The notes beneath the pieces were generated by a model. The model was not told where the DNA came from. It made no database searches and saw nothing but the letters and a program-made list of their open reading frames with translations. Positions 27,732 to 36,423 of a stretch of DNA of 64,000 nucleotides are shown one piece after another (the first letter of the stretch is position 1; each line of letters opens with the position of its first letter). The position numbers and the translations under genes were made by a program. Source of the stretch: Bdellovibrionales bacterium (GTDB lineage: Bacteria > Bdellovibrionota > Bdellovibrionia > Bdellovibrionales > JAGQZY01); contig JAIEOS010000117.1 of the NCBI GenBank assembly GCA_019750295.1, positions 1 to 64,000 of the forward strand, given 5' to 3'.

Positions 27732-27989
27732 GGCACCTCCGTAGAGGTTCTTAGCACGTGAGCAGGCTCATTCAATGAGAGATCACCCTATGGCCTAATT
27801 TGACGACCCGGCAGATGGAGAGAGTTGTCTTGCAATGTCAAAGTTTGGGGTGGCTGAGTCGTCAAAAAAGTCGGCATTTTCTACAACAGATATTAGTTGT
27901 TGATTTGAAAATTTTAATGGTTCCTAGTTTTAAGATTACTTACTTCGGTCGACGGGCGTACTTTTATTTATCTTAACTTAGGAGTGTCT

Positions 27990-28463
27990 ATGAACCATTT
28001 ATTAAAAGTCTTATTTGTTATGATTCTACATTTCCCTTTATTCGCCTCGGCGACGACAGCGTCGGCGGTTGAAAAAATGGCGGACTTCTTTACACGAATT
28101 GATCAAGAGGGTGAACTGGTAGATCAAAATTACTTCATTTCTTTTTCAAGTTTAAGTCCATCTGAGGAAATGCCAGGTAAGGACCAATGTTTTGAGAAAG
28201 TGAATTCGTCGGAAGTCGTTGATTTGGTGGAGGCTTATGCCATTAGCGCGATCGAAGTTCTCTATGGAGATACGGAGAAATTTTCCCCCTTTAAAGATGA
28301 GCTGACTTTGCGCTTGCAAGAGCTTGGAGATCTCCTTAAGAACAAAGAGATTCAAATGTGCACAGAGACATCTACGCCGAGCTACTCTGACGGCCATACG
28401 ACCCACGTCGTTAGAATCGATGGGCAATTGAGTTTTATCTTTGAAGAAGGATACCCTGATTAA
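27990..28463 (+). CDS. Secreted protein of unknown function
   Basis: A 157-residue protein with a clear signal peptide (MNHLLKVLFVMILHFPLFASATTASA). Start at ATG 27990, with AGGAG at 27980-27984; an upstream GTG would overlap that site. The mature part is acidic, with two Cys (DQCFEKV, IQMCTETS) that could form a disulfide. No family recognised. The next gene, a CAP lipoprotein, is on the same strand. Confidence 0.7.
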   Translation: MNHLLKVLFVMILHFPLFASATTASAVEKMADFFTRIDQEGELVDQNYFISFSSLSPSEEMPGKDQCFEKVNSSEVVDLVEAYAISAIEVLYGDTEKFSPFKDELTLRLQELGDLLKNKEIQMCTETSTPSYSDGHTTHVVRIDGQLSFIFEEGYPD

Positions 28464-28525
28464 GCTGAATGTAATTTTGGCAAGTGCGGGAATTAATTCT
28501 GCGTATCGAGGGGCAGATCTTTAAA

Positions 28526-29035
28526 ATGACGATCAAGTTAATATTAGTTTCGATGGCTACTTTGTTGAGTAGCTGTGTCTCCGTGCGGCCTACGAGCCAC
28601 GGTCACACCCCCGAGAAAGTTGTGTCCCGAGGCCTGCCGCCATGCTTGCAAGGGTACACCGAGCAGCAATGCTCTGTCTTTCGCGATACGAATCGAGCGC
28701 GTATGGCTCATGGACTTCCACCCCTCCGAGGCTCCGTGAGCTGTAGCTACCTGGCACAGGATCACTCCAAGGACATGGCTCGCGAGCAGAAGTTGTCTCA
28801 TGACAGCCCCCAGTTTGGAAATTTTGGTCGCAGAGCGAAGGCGTATCAATTACCGGGAACCTGGGGAGCTGAGAATGTGGCGTGGTCATCCGCGGGGAAC
28901 AGTTACTACAAACAGGTAGTTGCCGGTTGGATGGATTCCCCAGGTCATCGCGCCAATATCTTAAGTCCGAACGCTACGGCGATCGGCATAGGTATCTTTA
29001 ATGGCTACTTTGCTCAGTGCTTTACTAATGAATAG
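28526..29035 (+). CDS. CAP/SCP-domain lipoprotein
   Basis: A 169-residue lipoprotein: signal MTIKLILVSMATLLSSC with a good lipobox. The rest is a compact CAP domain: DTNRARMAHGLPPL, LAQDHSKDMAREQKLSHDS (candidate His-Glu site), AENVAW and VVAGWMDSPGHRANILSPN, a classic CAP signature. It ends GIGIFNGYFAQCF, like the CAP protein at 2.7 kb. Bacterial CAP lipoproteins are outer-envelope proteins of uncertain role. Confidence 0.85.
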   Translation: MTIKLILVSMATLLSSCVSVRPTSHGHTPEKVVSRGLPPCLQGYTEQQCSVFRDTNRARMAHGLPPLRGSVSCSYLAQDHSKDMAREQKLSHDSPQFGNFGRRAKAYQLPGTWGAENVAWSSAGNSYYKQVVAGWMDSPGHRANILSPNATAIGIGIFNGYFAQCFTNE

Positions 29036-29037
29036 TT

Positions 29038-29583
29038 TTATTTGAGGTGGCGATACAGCTCGAGGCCGACCCAGGCGTCGGTGGCGGCGTAGAGCATTTG
29101 TTCGTCGGTGAGGAATTGGCGCTCCCAGTTCGTCATCTTTGGACCCTTGTAAAGGGTTGCTCCGAGGACTTCTTCCGTCATTTTTTTTAATCCCAAATGC
29201 TTTAGGCCTTTTTGTTTACCAATGCTTTGGATGTCGATAAAACCTTTGGGACTGAAGGGGAAGATTCTTTGCAGTTGTTTGAGATCGTGGGAGATCGCTG
29301 CGCCCACTTTAATCACGTTGGGATTCTCAAAGACGTCTCGGAGCGCATCGAATTTTTTTAAATAATGCATGCGAAACAGATAGGCGTCGGTGTCTGTGGC
29401 TAATTGTAAGAGAGCGGTTTTAAAATTTTCGCCTTTGCGATAGGCCGGTTTAGTTTCGGTGTCGAAGCCAAAGGCTTCAATCGTTGATAAATTCACGTCG
29501 GCCAGCATTTGATCGCTGGCGATGAGGTGAATTTTTCCTTGGAATTTTATAGATTTTTTCGCAGGCGACTCGCTGTCCGTCAT
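29038..29583 (-). CDS. RNase D-like 3'-5' exonuclease
   Basis: A 181-residue DEDDy nuclease without HRDC domains. Motifs: AFGFDTETKP (Asp-Glu), KVGAAISHDLKQL (Asp) and YAATDAWVGLELY (Tyr-Asp). Such short proteins act on DNA or RNA 3' ends. ATG at 29583 is chosen as it follows the upstream gene by four bases; the longer frame would overlap that gene. Confidence 0.88.
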   Translation of the reverse strand: MTDSESPAKKSIKFQGKIHLIASDQMLADVNLSTIEAFGFDTETKPAYRKGENFKTALLQLATDTDAYLFRMHYLKKFDALRDVFENPNVIKVGAAISHDLKQLQRIFPFSPKGFIDIQSIGKQKGLKHLGLKKMTEEVLGATLYKGPKMTNWERQFLTDEQMLYAATDAWVGLELYRHLK

Positions 29584-29587
29584 TCTT

Positions 29588-29821
29588 TTAGAAATTCGGA
29601 GCGGTGGCTTTCGACTTGGCGATGGACGCGATCTGAGTCGTTTTAATGCGTTTTTCAACAGAGCGAACACCTTTAGTGACCTTCTTGTTAGAGAGCTTTA
29701 CAAAGTCACGCTCGGACTCTTTTTGCATGCGCTCTTTGTTAATGTAACCGACGAGCTCTTCGCCGTTTTTTAAAACCACGTCGACAAGTGTATCGTAGAT
29801 CAAAGCTTTCGATTTTGCCAT
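29588..29821 (-). CDS. Small basic protein of unknown function
   Basis: A 77-residue basic protein (14 Lys) with GAGGT before the ATG. The first half looks like a small beta fold (IYDTLVDVVLKNGEELVGYI), reminiscent of Sm-like segments, but this is not enough to assign. It is in one unit with the exonuclease, so a nucleic-acid role is possible. Confidence 0.65.
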   Translation of the reverse strand: MAKSKALIYDTLVDVVLKNGEELVGYINKERMQKESERDFVKLSNKKVTKGVRSVEKRIKTTQIASIAKSKATAPNF

Positions 29822-29942
29822 TTGTTACCTCTATACCGCCACCTTGATAGCAAAAAGCGTGACAGTCAACCTGGGATTCCGTTTGTTGATCAACGATTCT
29901 GGTGTTACCTTGGCTTTTAATCCACTGACGATCGGAAAATTT

Positions 29943-30314
29943 ATGACCTTATTTGGACTGCTTCTTTATTTCCCGCTTCTCTCGGGAGTTGTAGCTTGTT
30001 TGATTGGAATTGGGGCCATCATAAAGCCCGAGTTGATGTCGACAAATTTTGGCATTAAAGCCGTGGGAGCTGCCAAACATTTTGTGGTGGCGACGGGAGT
30101 GCGCGATGTTTTTATGGGCTTGACCGTACTGCTCTTATTTTATTTTCAGTCGTGGATGTTTGTGGGCTTGATTCATATTCTGATCGCTCTCGTTGCTCTG
30201 TCCGATTTTCTGATCGTCTTTAATTACGGCGAGAGAAAAGCCGCAGTCACGCATATGTTAGGGGCACTGGGGGCCGGTGCTTTTGGCCTGTGGGTGGTCT
30301 TCTTTATTGCCTAA
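29943..30314 (+). CDS. DUF4267-like small membrane protein
   Basis: A 123-residue protein with four hydrophobic segments (starting MTLFGLLLYFPLLSG). The GIGAIIKPELMSTNFGIKA loop and GVRDVFMGLTVLLL segment resemble DUF4267. The ATG at 29943 begins directly at the first membrane segment; longer frames begin at unsupported TTG codons. Function unknown. Confidence 0.65.
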   Translation: MTLFGLLLYFPLLSGVVACLIGIGAIIKPELMSTNFGIKAVGAAKHFVVATGVRDVFMGLTVLLLFYFQSWMFVGLIHILIALVALSDFLIVFNYGERKAAVTHMLGALGAGAFGLWVVFFIA

Positions 30315-30458
30315 TATTTAGGCCGCTCGCCCTCTTATTTTTGTTAGAAGTTGGTCAGGATTCACCGGAGAATTGACTTCAATTCCTCCTCCGTTAAAAA
30401 TTGAGATAAATACAAAGTTGATCGAATCGGTACGATATTGCTTACAAACTTGGGGGGA

Positions 30459-30971
30459 ATGAGTTTGCTGCTAAATATAACCTTACTAAACACGATCTTA
30501 GTTTCTGTTTTATTCATCACACCGGCACTGAATGCGGCCTATCCCTTACAACCCGATCCCGAAGTGACGGCGGGTGACATGTGTTCCGAAGAAGATCACG
30601 ATTTTTATGATTATCGGTATCCCGAAGAGATCGCTTATTGTGCGCGAAAAGTCAGCGCCTCTCAAAAAAGAAGAATTTACGAAGAGTACAATATTCCGGA
30701 AAAATGCCGTCATCGATATACGATTGATCATTTTATCCCTCTCGCGCTCGGCGGTAATAATTCCGACGTGAATCTCTGGCCAGAGCATAAATTGGTCAAA
30801 GCGTCTCGTCCTAAGCTTGAGATCGAGCTTTATTGGTCTCTTTCTAAAGGCGAAATCTCTCAGAAAAAAGCCGTAAAAATCATCGTGGCTGAAAAAACGA
30901 AGTTCAGAGAGCGCTTACAGAGTGCAGGACAGCGCCTGGCTGTCGATTGCGACGCTCCCGCCAAGGAATAA
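30459..30971 (+). CDS. Secreted HNH-type nuclease
   Basis: A 170-residue protein with a signal peptide (ending near ALNAAYP) and an HNH core: RYTIDHFIPLALGGNNSDVNLWPEH. Four Cys (DMCSEED, AYCARK, EKCRHR, VDCDAP) suggest disulfides or metal binding outside the cytoplasm. Likely a periplasmic or released DNase, as in other bacteria with this short domain. A prey-DNA-degrading role is inference. Confidence 0.8.
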   Translation: MSLLLNITLLNTILVSVLFITPALNAAYPLQPDPEVTAGDMCSEEDHDFYDYRYPEEIAYCARKVSASQKRRIYEEYNIPEKCRHRYTIDHFIPLALGGNNSDVNLWPEHKLVKASRPKLEIELYWSLSKGEISQKKAVKIIVAEKTKFRERLQSAGQRLAVDCDAPAKE

Positions 30972-31039
30972 ATCGACCTCTCTAAAAAGGTTGTTTCACC
31001 CCCGAGAAAGAGGGTAGGTTCTTCGAACGAGGAGAATCT

Positions 31040-33184
31040 ATGAAACTTTTTTTATTACTGTGTGGGGCTGCTTTTATGACGTTCTCATTGGCTCAGGCTC
31101 AAAATCCGCAAAGCGCAAATCCCTTACTTGCCGAATGGACCGGAGCCCACGGCGGCGTGCCTCCCTTTGATCAAGTGAAAGTCTCCGACATCAAGCCCGC
31201 GGTGATCGCCGCCATGGAAATGTCTCGAAAAGAATATAAAGCGATTGCAGAAAACCCCGCACCACCGACCTTCGACAATACGTTGGCAGAGATGGAACGG
31301 GGAGGAAAGGCCTTTCGCAATGTCATGACCATCTACGGTGTTTGGTCCAGTGCGATGAACACTCCGGAGTTTCAAAAAGTCGAGCAAGAGCTCTCACCAT
31401 TGCTCGCGGCTTTTGGCGATGAAATAGTTCAGAATGAAAAACTTTTTGCGCGCATCAAAGCCATCTCTGATTCTCCAGAGAAAGCGAAATTAACTCCAGA
31501 GCAGCAACGTCTGGTGTGGGAGCAGTACAATCAATTCGTACAACGAGGGGCTCTCCTGAATAAAAAGCAAAAAGCCCAAGTGGCAAAAATCAATCAACGG
31601 CTGGCCACGCTGGACACTCAGTTTAGCCAAAACGTTCTTGCCGATGAGGAAAAAGAGTCTTTAGTGATTAAAGATAGAAAGGATCTGGAAGGTTTGCCGC
31701 AATGGTTGATCGATGCGGCCTCCTCCGAGGCCGATCGTCGCAAGCAAAAAGGTCAATGGGTGATTTCCAATACGCGGTCGAGCATGGAGCCTTTTTTAAC
31801 TTTTTCGTCCCAACGGGCTCTACGAGAAAAAGCGTTTAAGATTTGGACATCTCGCGGAGAAAATAAAAATAAGTATAACAATAGCAAAGTGATTAGCGAG
31901 ATCCTGGCTCTGCGTTTAGAACGGTCCAAGCTTTTTGGATATCCCACCTACGCGCACTGGCACTTGGCCGACACCATGGCGAAAGATCCTCAAAAGGCTA
32001 TGGATCTGATGCTAAAGGTCTGGAAACCGGCCGTCGAAAAAGTAAAACAAGATGTCGTCGAAATGCAGAAGCTCGTCGATGCAGAAAAAGGAAATTTCAA
32101 AGTTCAGCCTTGGGATTATCGTTTCTATGCCGAGAAGACTCGTAAGGCGAAGTATGATCTCGATATGGATATTTTAAAGCCTTACCTCCAGTTGGAAAAT
32201 ATTCGTAAAGCCATGTTCTGGTCGGCTGAAAAACTCTACGGTTTAAAATTCGACAAATTAGAAGGTATTCCTGTTTATCACCCGAGCGTCACTGTGTATA
32301 AAGTGTCTCGCGACGGGCAAGAGGTGGGTCTATGGTACTTCGATCCCTATGCTCGCCCAGGAAAACGTTCCGGCGCTTGGATGAACGCGTTTCGCGAACA
32401 ATCGAAGTTAGACAATAAACCCGTCACGACGTTAGTTTCCAACAACTCCAATTTTATCGAAGGGAATCCCGGTGATCCCGTCTTGATATCATGGGATGAT
32501 GCGACGACCATGTTTCATGAGTTTGGTCATGCGCTTCACGGGTTAAATTCCAACGTGGTGTATCCATCGCTTTCAGGAACAAATACGGCCAGAGACTTTG
32601 TCGAATTTCCATCACAGTTCCACGAGCACTATCTGGAAACTCCAGAGGTCTTAAAATTCCTGACCAACAAAGAGGGAAAGCCAATTCCTAAAGACCTTAT
32701 TGCCAAAATCGAAAAAGCCAAAAATGCCAACGAAGGTTTTCGGAGCGTCGAATTTTTAAGCTCCGCCATCGTGGACATGAAGTTCCACTTGTCGACGGAG
32801 AAAAAGATCGATCCCGTGAAGTTTGAAAAGGAAACTCTCAAAGAACTCGGCATGCCGTCAGAAATCGTGATGCGCCATCGAACCCATCACTTTGGTCACA
32901 TCTTCTCTGGAGAAGGATATGCCGCAGGCTACTATGGTTATCTCTGGGCCGAAGTGCTTAATCAAGATGCCTTTGAAGCTTTCACGCAAGCGGGAAGTCC
33001 CTATGATAAGAAGACCGCCAAGAAATTCCGCGAAAAATTATTAGCCGTGGGGAACTCCATTGATCCTGCCGAAGCCTATCGCAATTTTAGAGGACGCGAT
33101 CCTAAGCCCGACGCCCTTTTAAAATCGCGGGGATTTGCGACGGACGCAGCGGTTGGCCGCACCTCCGGAGCTGGCGCGCACTAA
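31040..33184 (+). CDS. dcp: M3-family oligopeptidase (peptidyl-dipeptidase Dcp-like), exported
   Basis: A 714-residue zinc peptidase with a signal peptide (MKLFLLLCGAAFMTFSLAQA). The active site is MFHEFGHALHG, with the downstream Glu and the conserved HHFGHIFSGEGYAAGYYGY near the C-terminus. The N-terminal PPFDQVKVSDIKPAV segment is typical of Dcp. It cuts short peptides, here outside the cytoplasm. GAGGAG lies before the ATG. Together with the M1 lipoprotein it gives the cell two exported peptide-degrading enzymes in this window. Confidence 0.92.
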   Translation: MKLFLLLCGAAFMTFSLAQAQNPQSANPLLAEWTGAHGGVPPFDQVKVSDIKPAVIAAMEMSRKEYKAIAENPAPPTFDNTLAEMERGGKAFRNVMTIYGVWSSAMNTPEFQKVEQELSPLLAAFGDEIVQNEKLFARIKAISDSPEKAKLTPEQQRLVWEQYNQFVQRGALLNKKQKAQVAKINQRLATLDTQFSQNVLADEEKESLVIKDRKDLEGLPQWLIDAASSEADRRKQKGQWVISNTRSSMEPFLTFSSQRALREKAFKIWTSRGENKNKYNNSKVISEILALRLERSKLFGYPTYAHWHLADTMAKDPQKAMDLMLKVWKPAVEKVKQDVVEMQKLVDAEKGNFKVQPWDYRFYAEKTRKAKYDLDMDILKPYLQLENIRKAMFWSAEKLYGLKFDKLEGIPVYHPSVTVYKVSRDGQEVGLWYFDPYARPGKRSGAWMNAFREQSKLDNKPVTTLVSNNSNFIEGNPGDPVLISWDDATTMFHEFGHALHGLNSNVVYPSLSGTNTARDFVEFPSQFHEHYLETPEVLKFLTNKEGKPIPKDLIAKIEKAKNANEGFRSVEFLSSAIVDMKFHLSTEKKIDPVKFEKETLKELGMPSEIVMRHRTHHFGHIFSGEGYAAGYYGYLWAEVLNQDAFEAFTQAGSPYDKKTAKKFREKLLAVGNSIDPAEAYRNFRGRDPKPDALLKSRGFATDAAVGRTSGAGAH

Positions 33185-33355
33185 AAAGAAGTGGGACCCG
33201 ATCATCCGAAGTTACTGGTCAACCCTCCAAAGGCATTTTGCTCCGTCGGGGCAGGAATTCCACTGGAGGTTCTACAGAAGTTAAACAAGTGAGCTCTGAG
33301 GGTGGCACCTCATTTGCTCTATCGATCTGCGAAGCTATCGTGAAAGGAGGGGGAA

Positions 33356-33442
33356 ATGAAAAAGGGAAATAAAAAAGCAGATCAGAACAAGCCTAAAGAT
33401 AAAAAAAATGAAAGTAAGACTAAACCCAGCGCTAAAAAATAA
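33356..33442 (+). CDS. 28-residue lysine-rich peptide
   Basis: A very short frame with an excellent ribosome site (AAAGGAGG at 33343-33350, five-base spacer). The product is 28 residues, about 45% Lys, with Gly, Asn, Asp and Ser (MKKGNKKADQNKPKDKK). A terminator hairpin follows 17 bases after the stop. Too short for a homology-based call; translation is inferred from the site, start, stop and terminator together. Confidence 0.5.
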   Translation: MKKGNKKADQNKPKDKKNESKTKPSAKK

Positions 33443-33458
33443 TCGGTTCCTAAAAATC

Positions 33459-33486
33459 TTCGGGATAGTATGAACACTATCCCGAA
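33459..33486. terminator. Hairpin between convergent genes
   Basis: Eleven-base arms TTCGGGATAGT (33459-33469) and ACTATCCCGAA (33476-33486) around ATGAAC. It can serve the Lys-rich peptide gene and the convergent membrane-protein gene; the T run is better on the minus strand. Confidence 0.6.
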
Positions 33487-33507
33487 ATTGAGAGACTTCG
33501 GCGATCC

Positions 33508-34158
33508 TCAGCCTCCAAGTGAAACACAAAGGCCCAACAATACAAATCCAACAAAAGCAATTATAAGTCCGAAGTAAAAAGGATGATTCTGCTCCGTCGA
33601 ACAACCCCAGCCATAGCCGATGGCAAACAGGGCGATTGTCGCAAGAATATTTGAAGTCACGACTGCATTATAGCTCGGATGTATGATGAGAAGGGGGGCG
33701 GTCACAGCGATAGCGGCAAAAAGATAAACGGCCATCACTCCCACAAAAGCAAGCAAGTCTTTCGAAGATAAAATGATTTTTTCCGGATCAGCAAGTCTCT
33801 CTTTCTTTGTGAAGAGCAGTGCCACCGCATCCTCGCCCCACGTGTGCAAAATGTCTTCGTCGATATTATGTTGAAGATGGCTAATAAATTGATCGAGCTT
33901 CATGGAAGCTCGGAGAGATCTCGACAATCTTTTAAATCGGGCACGCCGAACTTCGATTCCGACATATTGAACGACACCATCAATCATGCCCCAGGCGAAA
34001 TTTGCTCCGAAGACCGAAAAGATCATAACGTTGATGTTGACGATCCCCTCTTTGGATGAGGAGAGATAAATCGAATTGAGGACTGACAGGGCCATAATGA
34101 CCGCACATATGGCTTCTTCCGCAAATTCCGCAAACTCGTAGTGGGTCCTATGATACAT
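33508..34158 (-). CDS. Multi-pass membrane protein, unknown
   Basis: A 216-residue protein with about five membrane segments: two in the first 70 residues and three in the last 85 (LLAFVGVMAVYLFAAIAV, VVTSNILATIALFAIGYGWG, FYFGLIIAFVGFVLLGL), with a charged middle domain. The arrangement weakly recalls VIT1/CCC1-type proteins but I see no metal-site motif. Function is not assigned. Confidence 0.7.
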   Translation of the reverse strand: MYHRTHYEFAEFAEEAICAVIMALSVLNSIYLSSSKEGIVNINVMIFSVFGANFAWGMIDGVVQYVGIEVRRARFKRLSRSLRASMKLDQFISHLQHNIDEDILHTWGEDAVALLFTKKERLADPEKIILSSKDLLAFVGVMAVYLFAAIAVTAPLLIIHPSYNAVVTSNILATIALFAIGYGWGCSTEQNHPFYFGLIIAFVGFVLLGLCVSLGG

Positions 34159-34366
34159 CTGTAAATCATAAGATATTCCTATGGGTGGTCAACAGCTCAT
34201 CTAATTCTTTGATGGAAAAAAGCGCCGGAATGGCTCCAGGTGTTGAGTAAAAAACTCAAATTTAGGTAAAAAATTTAGTCGCGCTACGGAGACATGCTCT
34301 CTCGCGAGGATCTTGTTATATTGGAGGCCTTTGGATTTGAACCCAGTTGTGTAGAAAGAAAACGGT

Positions 34367-34657
34367 ATGAATAAAATTATAGTGTTCTGTATTTTACTCG
34401 CATCCCCCCACGCTCTCGCTTCGAGCCAAGTCGTTACGATTCTCGATTGCGGGAAAGACAATCCATCGATCAAAAGTTGGGGAGGAAAACTCTACGTTGC
34501 GGATCGTGGAAACTTAGAGCCTCTCGTTGAGACCGAAAAAGTGAACGTTTTAAAAAGTCCCCATTTTTCTTTGACATTACAGACCAGCCGCGGCGGCACT
34601 CTTGCTCTAAAGACCGACGGACAAAGTTTTAGTTGCTCCACTCCATCGGTCAAGTGA
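34367..34657 (+). CDS. Small secreted protein, unknown
   Basis: A 96-residue protein with a signal peptide MNKIIVFCILLASPHALA and a ~77-residue mature part with two Cys (ILDCGKD, SFSCSTP). No family recognised. It converges on the Xaa-Pro peptidase gene, three bases away. Confidence 0.65.
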   Translation: MNKIIVFCILLASPHALASSQVVTILDCGKDNPSIKSWGGKLYVADRGNLEPLVETEKVNVLKSPHFSLTLQTSRGGTLALKTDGQSFSCSTPSVK

Positions 34658-34660
34658 GTT

Positions 34661-35956
34661 CTATTTTTCGATCATCGCGGTGAGGACCTGAGGGCCCTTT
34701 GCGGTGATGAGGACATTGTCCTCGAGGCGAATTCCGCCAAAGTCTTTCCACTTTTCGAGCTCATCCCAATTTATAAAATCTTTGTACTGAGCGCGAAGTT
34801 CGGGATCGTTGATCAATGAAGAGTGAAAGTAACACCCGGGCTCTACGGTGATCAAAGTGTTTTCCTGCAGTTGAAGATCGACGCGAAGTCGAACCCCGCA
34901 ATATTTTTTGGGGTTCACGTTTTCTTCCTGTCCTGTGTCTCGGACTCGAAGACCCACCAAATGGCCTATCCCATGAGGAAAGAATATGGAGATCGCGCCG
35001 CTCTCTAAAACGGTCGTCACATCGCTCTTAAAAATCTTTAATGCGTGTAAGCCTTCGGCAATCACTCGAGCCGCGGTCAAATGGACGTCATGCCACTCGC
35101 GGCCGATCGTACAGCTCTGAATCGCTTGAGCCTGTGCTTTAGCGACAAGGCTCACCATATCTTTTTGTCGGGGAGTGAATTGGCCCGAGGTGGAGAATTG
35201 GCGGGTGACATCGACGCAGTAATCAAAGACTTCCGCCCCGCCATCAACGAGGAGCATTTCGTTTTCGCCGAGCACGCGGTGGCTGGGCACCGCATGGAGG
35301 ATGGCGGAGTTAGGGCCGCTGCCCATCAGCGTCCCGTAGGGCATTCCGTGAGCGCCAGCGCGAAAGACTTCGGCTTCGTACTCGATTTGCAATTGTCTTT
35401 CGGTGAGACCTGGTCGAATCAACTGGCGCAAAACTTTGTAGCCGGCATTGGCCATGTGGCCCACTTTCTGGATGAGCGCCACTTCTTCAGAATCTTTAGC
35501 CCGACGAATGGTGTTCATCGTTTGCAGAAGTTGCAGATCGAGATCGTGTTGGAAGGGGAGACCAAGAGTGTCGAGAAAGGGAAGTGGACCTCCGACCAAA
35601 AAGACGCGATGAAAGGAGTTCTTTTTGAAAAACGTCGCGAGATCTTTGAGCGTGGGTAAGTTTTCACCAGTGTCACTGAGACCCTCCCAAAGCTTCTCAT
35701 CTCTCGAGACGGGCGGCTCGTAAACTGTCCAACCTGAATCTAACGAAAAGACGGCGACGCCCTCAGCGCGACGCCGGCCCGTGAGCCAGTAGTAAGAGGG
35801 GTGAGGTAAAAAATCGTAATTTTGGTCGAGACCACCCGGTTTTTGCGTGGGAACACCGCAGGAAACAATCACGGCGTCGGACGGAGATAAAAGAGGACTC
35901 CAGGCTTTCTGTAATTGGGTTTGCCGGTTATTGATGGCTTGTTTGGAAAAAATCAT
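34661..35956 (-). CDS. Xaa-Pro aminopeptidase (M24B)
   Basis: Removes N-terminal residues preceding proline. The 431-residue protein has the pita-bread metal ligands: LLVDGGAEVFDYCVDVTR (two Asp), FPHGIGHLVGL (His), TVEPGCYF (Glu) and GGIRLEDNVLI (Glu). The N-terminal domain has the PSYYWLTGRRRAEGVAVF segment seen in PepP. GAGGTGG precedes ATG 35956, which is preferred to an upstream start 12 codons away. Confidence 0.92.
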   Translation of the reverse strand: MIFSKQAINNRQTQLQKAWSPLLSPSDAVIVSCGVPTQKPGGLDQNYDFLPHPSYYWLTGRRRAEGVAVFSLDSGWTVYEPPVSRDEKLWEGLSDTGENLPTLKDLATFFKKNSFHRVFLVGGPLPFLDTLGLPFQHDLDLQLLQTMNTIRRAKDSEEVALIQKVGHMANAGYKVLRQLIRPGLTERQLQIEYEAEVFRAGAHGMPYGTLMGSGPNSAILHAVPSHRVLGENEMLLVDGGAEVFDYCVDVTRQFSTSGQFTPRQKDMVSLVAKAQAQAIQSCTIGREWHDVHLTAARVIAEGLHALKIFKSDVTTVLESGAISIFFPHGIGHLVGLRVRDTGQEENVNPKKYCGVRLRVDLQLQENTLITVEPGCYFHSSLINDPELRAQYKDFINWDELEKWKDFGGIRLEDNVLITAKGPQVLTAMIEK

Positions 35957-36036
35957 GGCTCCACCTCTCGTCAGGTTTCCGCAATATTGCATAAAAAATA
36001 ATTAATGTCGTTTGAAAAACTAGGAGCGGCTTACTG

Positions 36037-36336
36037 CTACGAACGTGTTACGACGCGATTCACTAGGAGTAATACTAAAGATCCTGCGACGGCGGCGGCA
36101 AATCCGTAGACGTTCCAGCCGACGCGGACATTCAAGCCCACTTGAGCGGCGAGCACGCCGCCTAAAAAGGCGCCCAAGATTCCCAAAAGAATGGTACGAA
36201 TCCATCCTAACTTTTCGTCGCCGGGAAGAAGAACTTTGGCCACCACTCCTGATGCTAAGCCTAAACCGACCCAGTTCACCGCGAGGGGAACGTAAGGGAT
36301 CGCCAAAAACTTTTGAACCATAAAATTAATGTCCAT
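36037..36336 (-). CDS. GlsB/YeaQ/YmgE (Transgly_assoc) family membrane protein
   Basis: A 99-residue protein with three membrane segments. GLASGVVAKVLLPGDEKLGWIRTILLGILGAFLGG is split here into GLASGVVAKVLLPGDE and WIRTILLGILGAFLGG, the family's conserved first hairpin. Members are often stress-induced; molecular role unknown. Divergent from the glycosyltransferase gene. Confidence 0.85.
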   Translation of the reverse strand: MDINFMVQKFLAIPYVPLAVNWVGLGLASGVVAKVLLPGDEKLGWIRTILLGILGAFLGGVLAAQVGLNVRVGWNVYGFAAAVAGSLVLLLVNRVVTRS

Positions 36337-36423
36337 CCCCTAATTTTGCTCGCAAATTCATCACAGAGCAAGATCGAGTCTAGGCGGTTGCATTTACGAA
36401 ATAAGACCTCTAACTTTAATCTC

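Noticed and set aside
35081-35659. 192-codon plus-strand frame
   Set aside because: Antisense to the Xaa-Pro aminopeptidase, which has all catalytic motifs.
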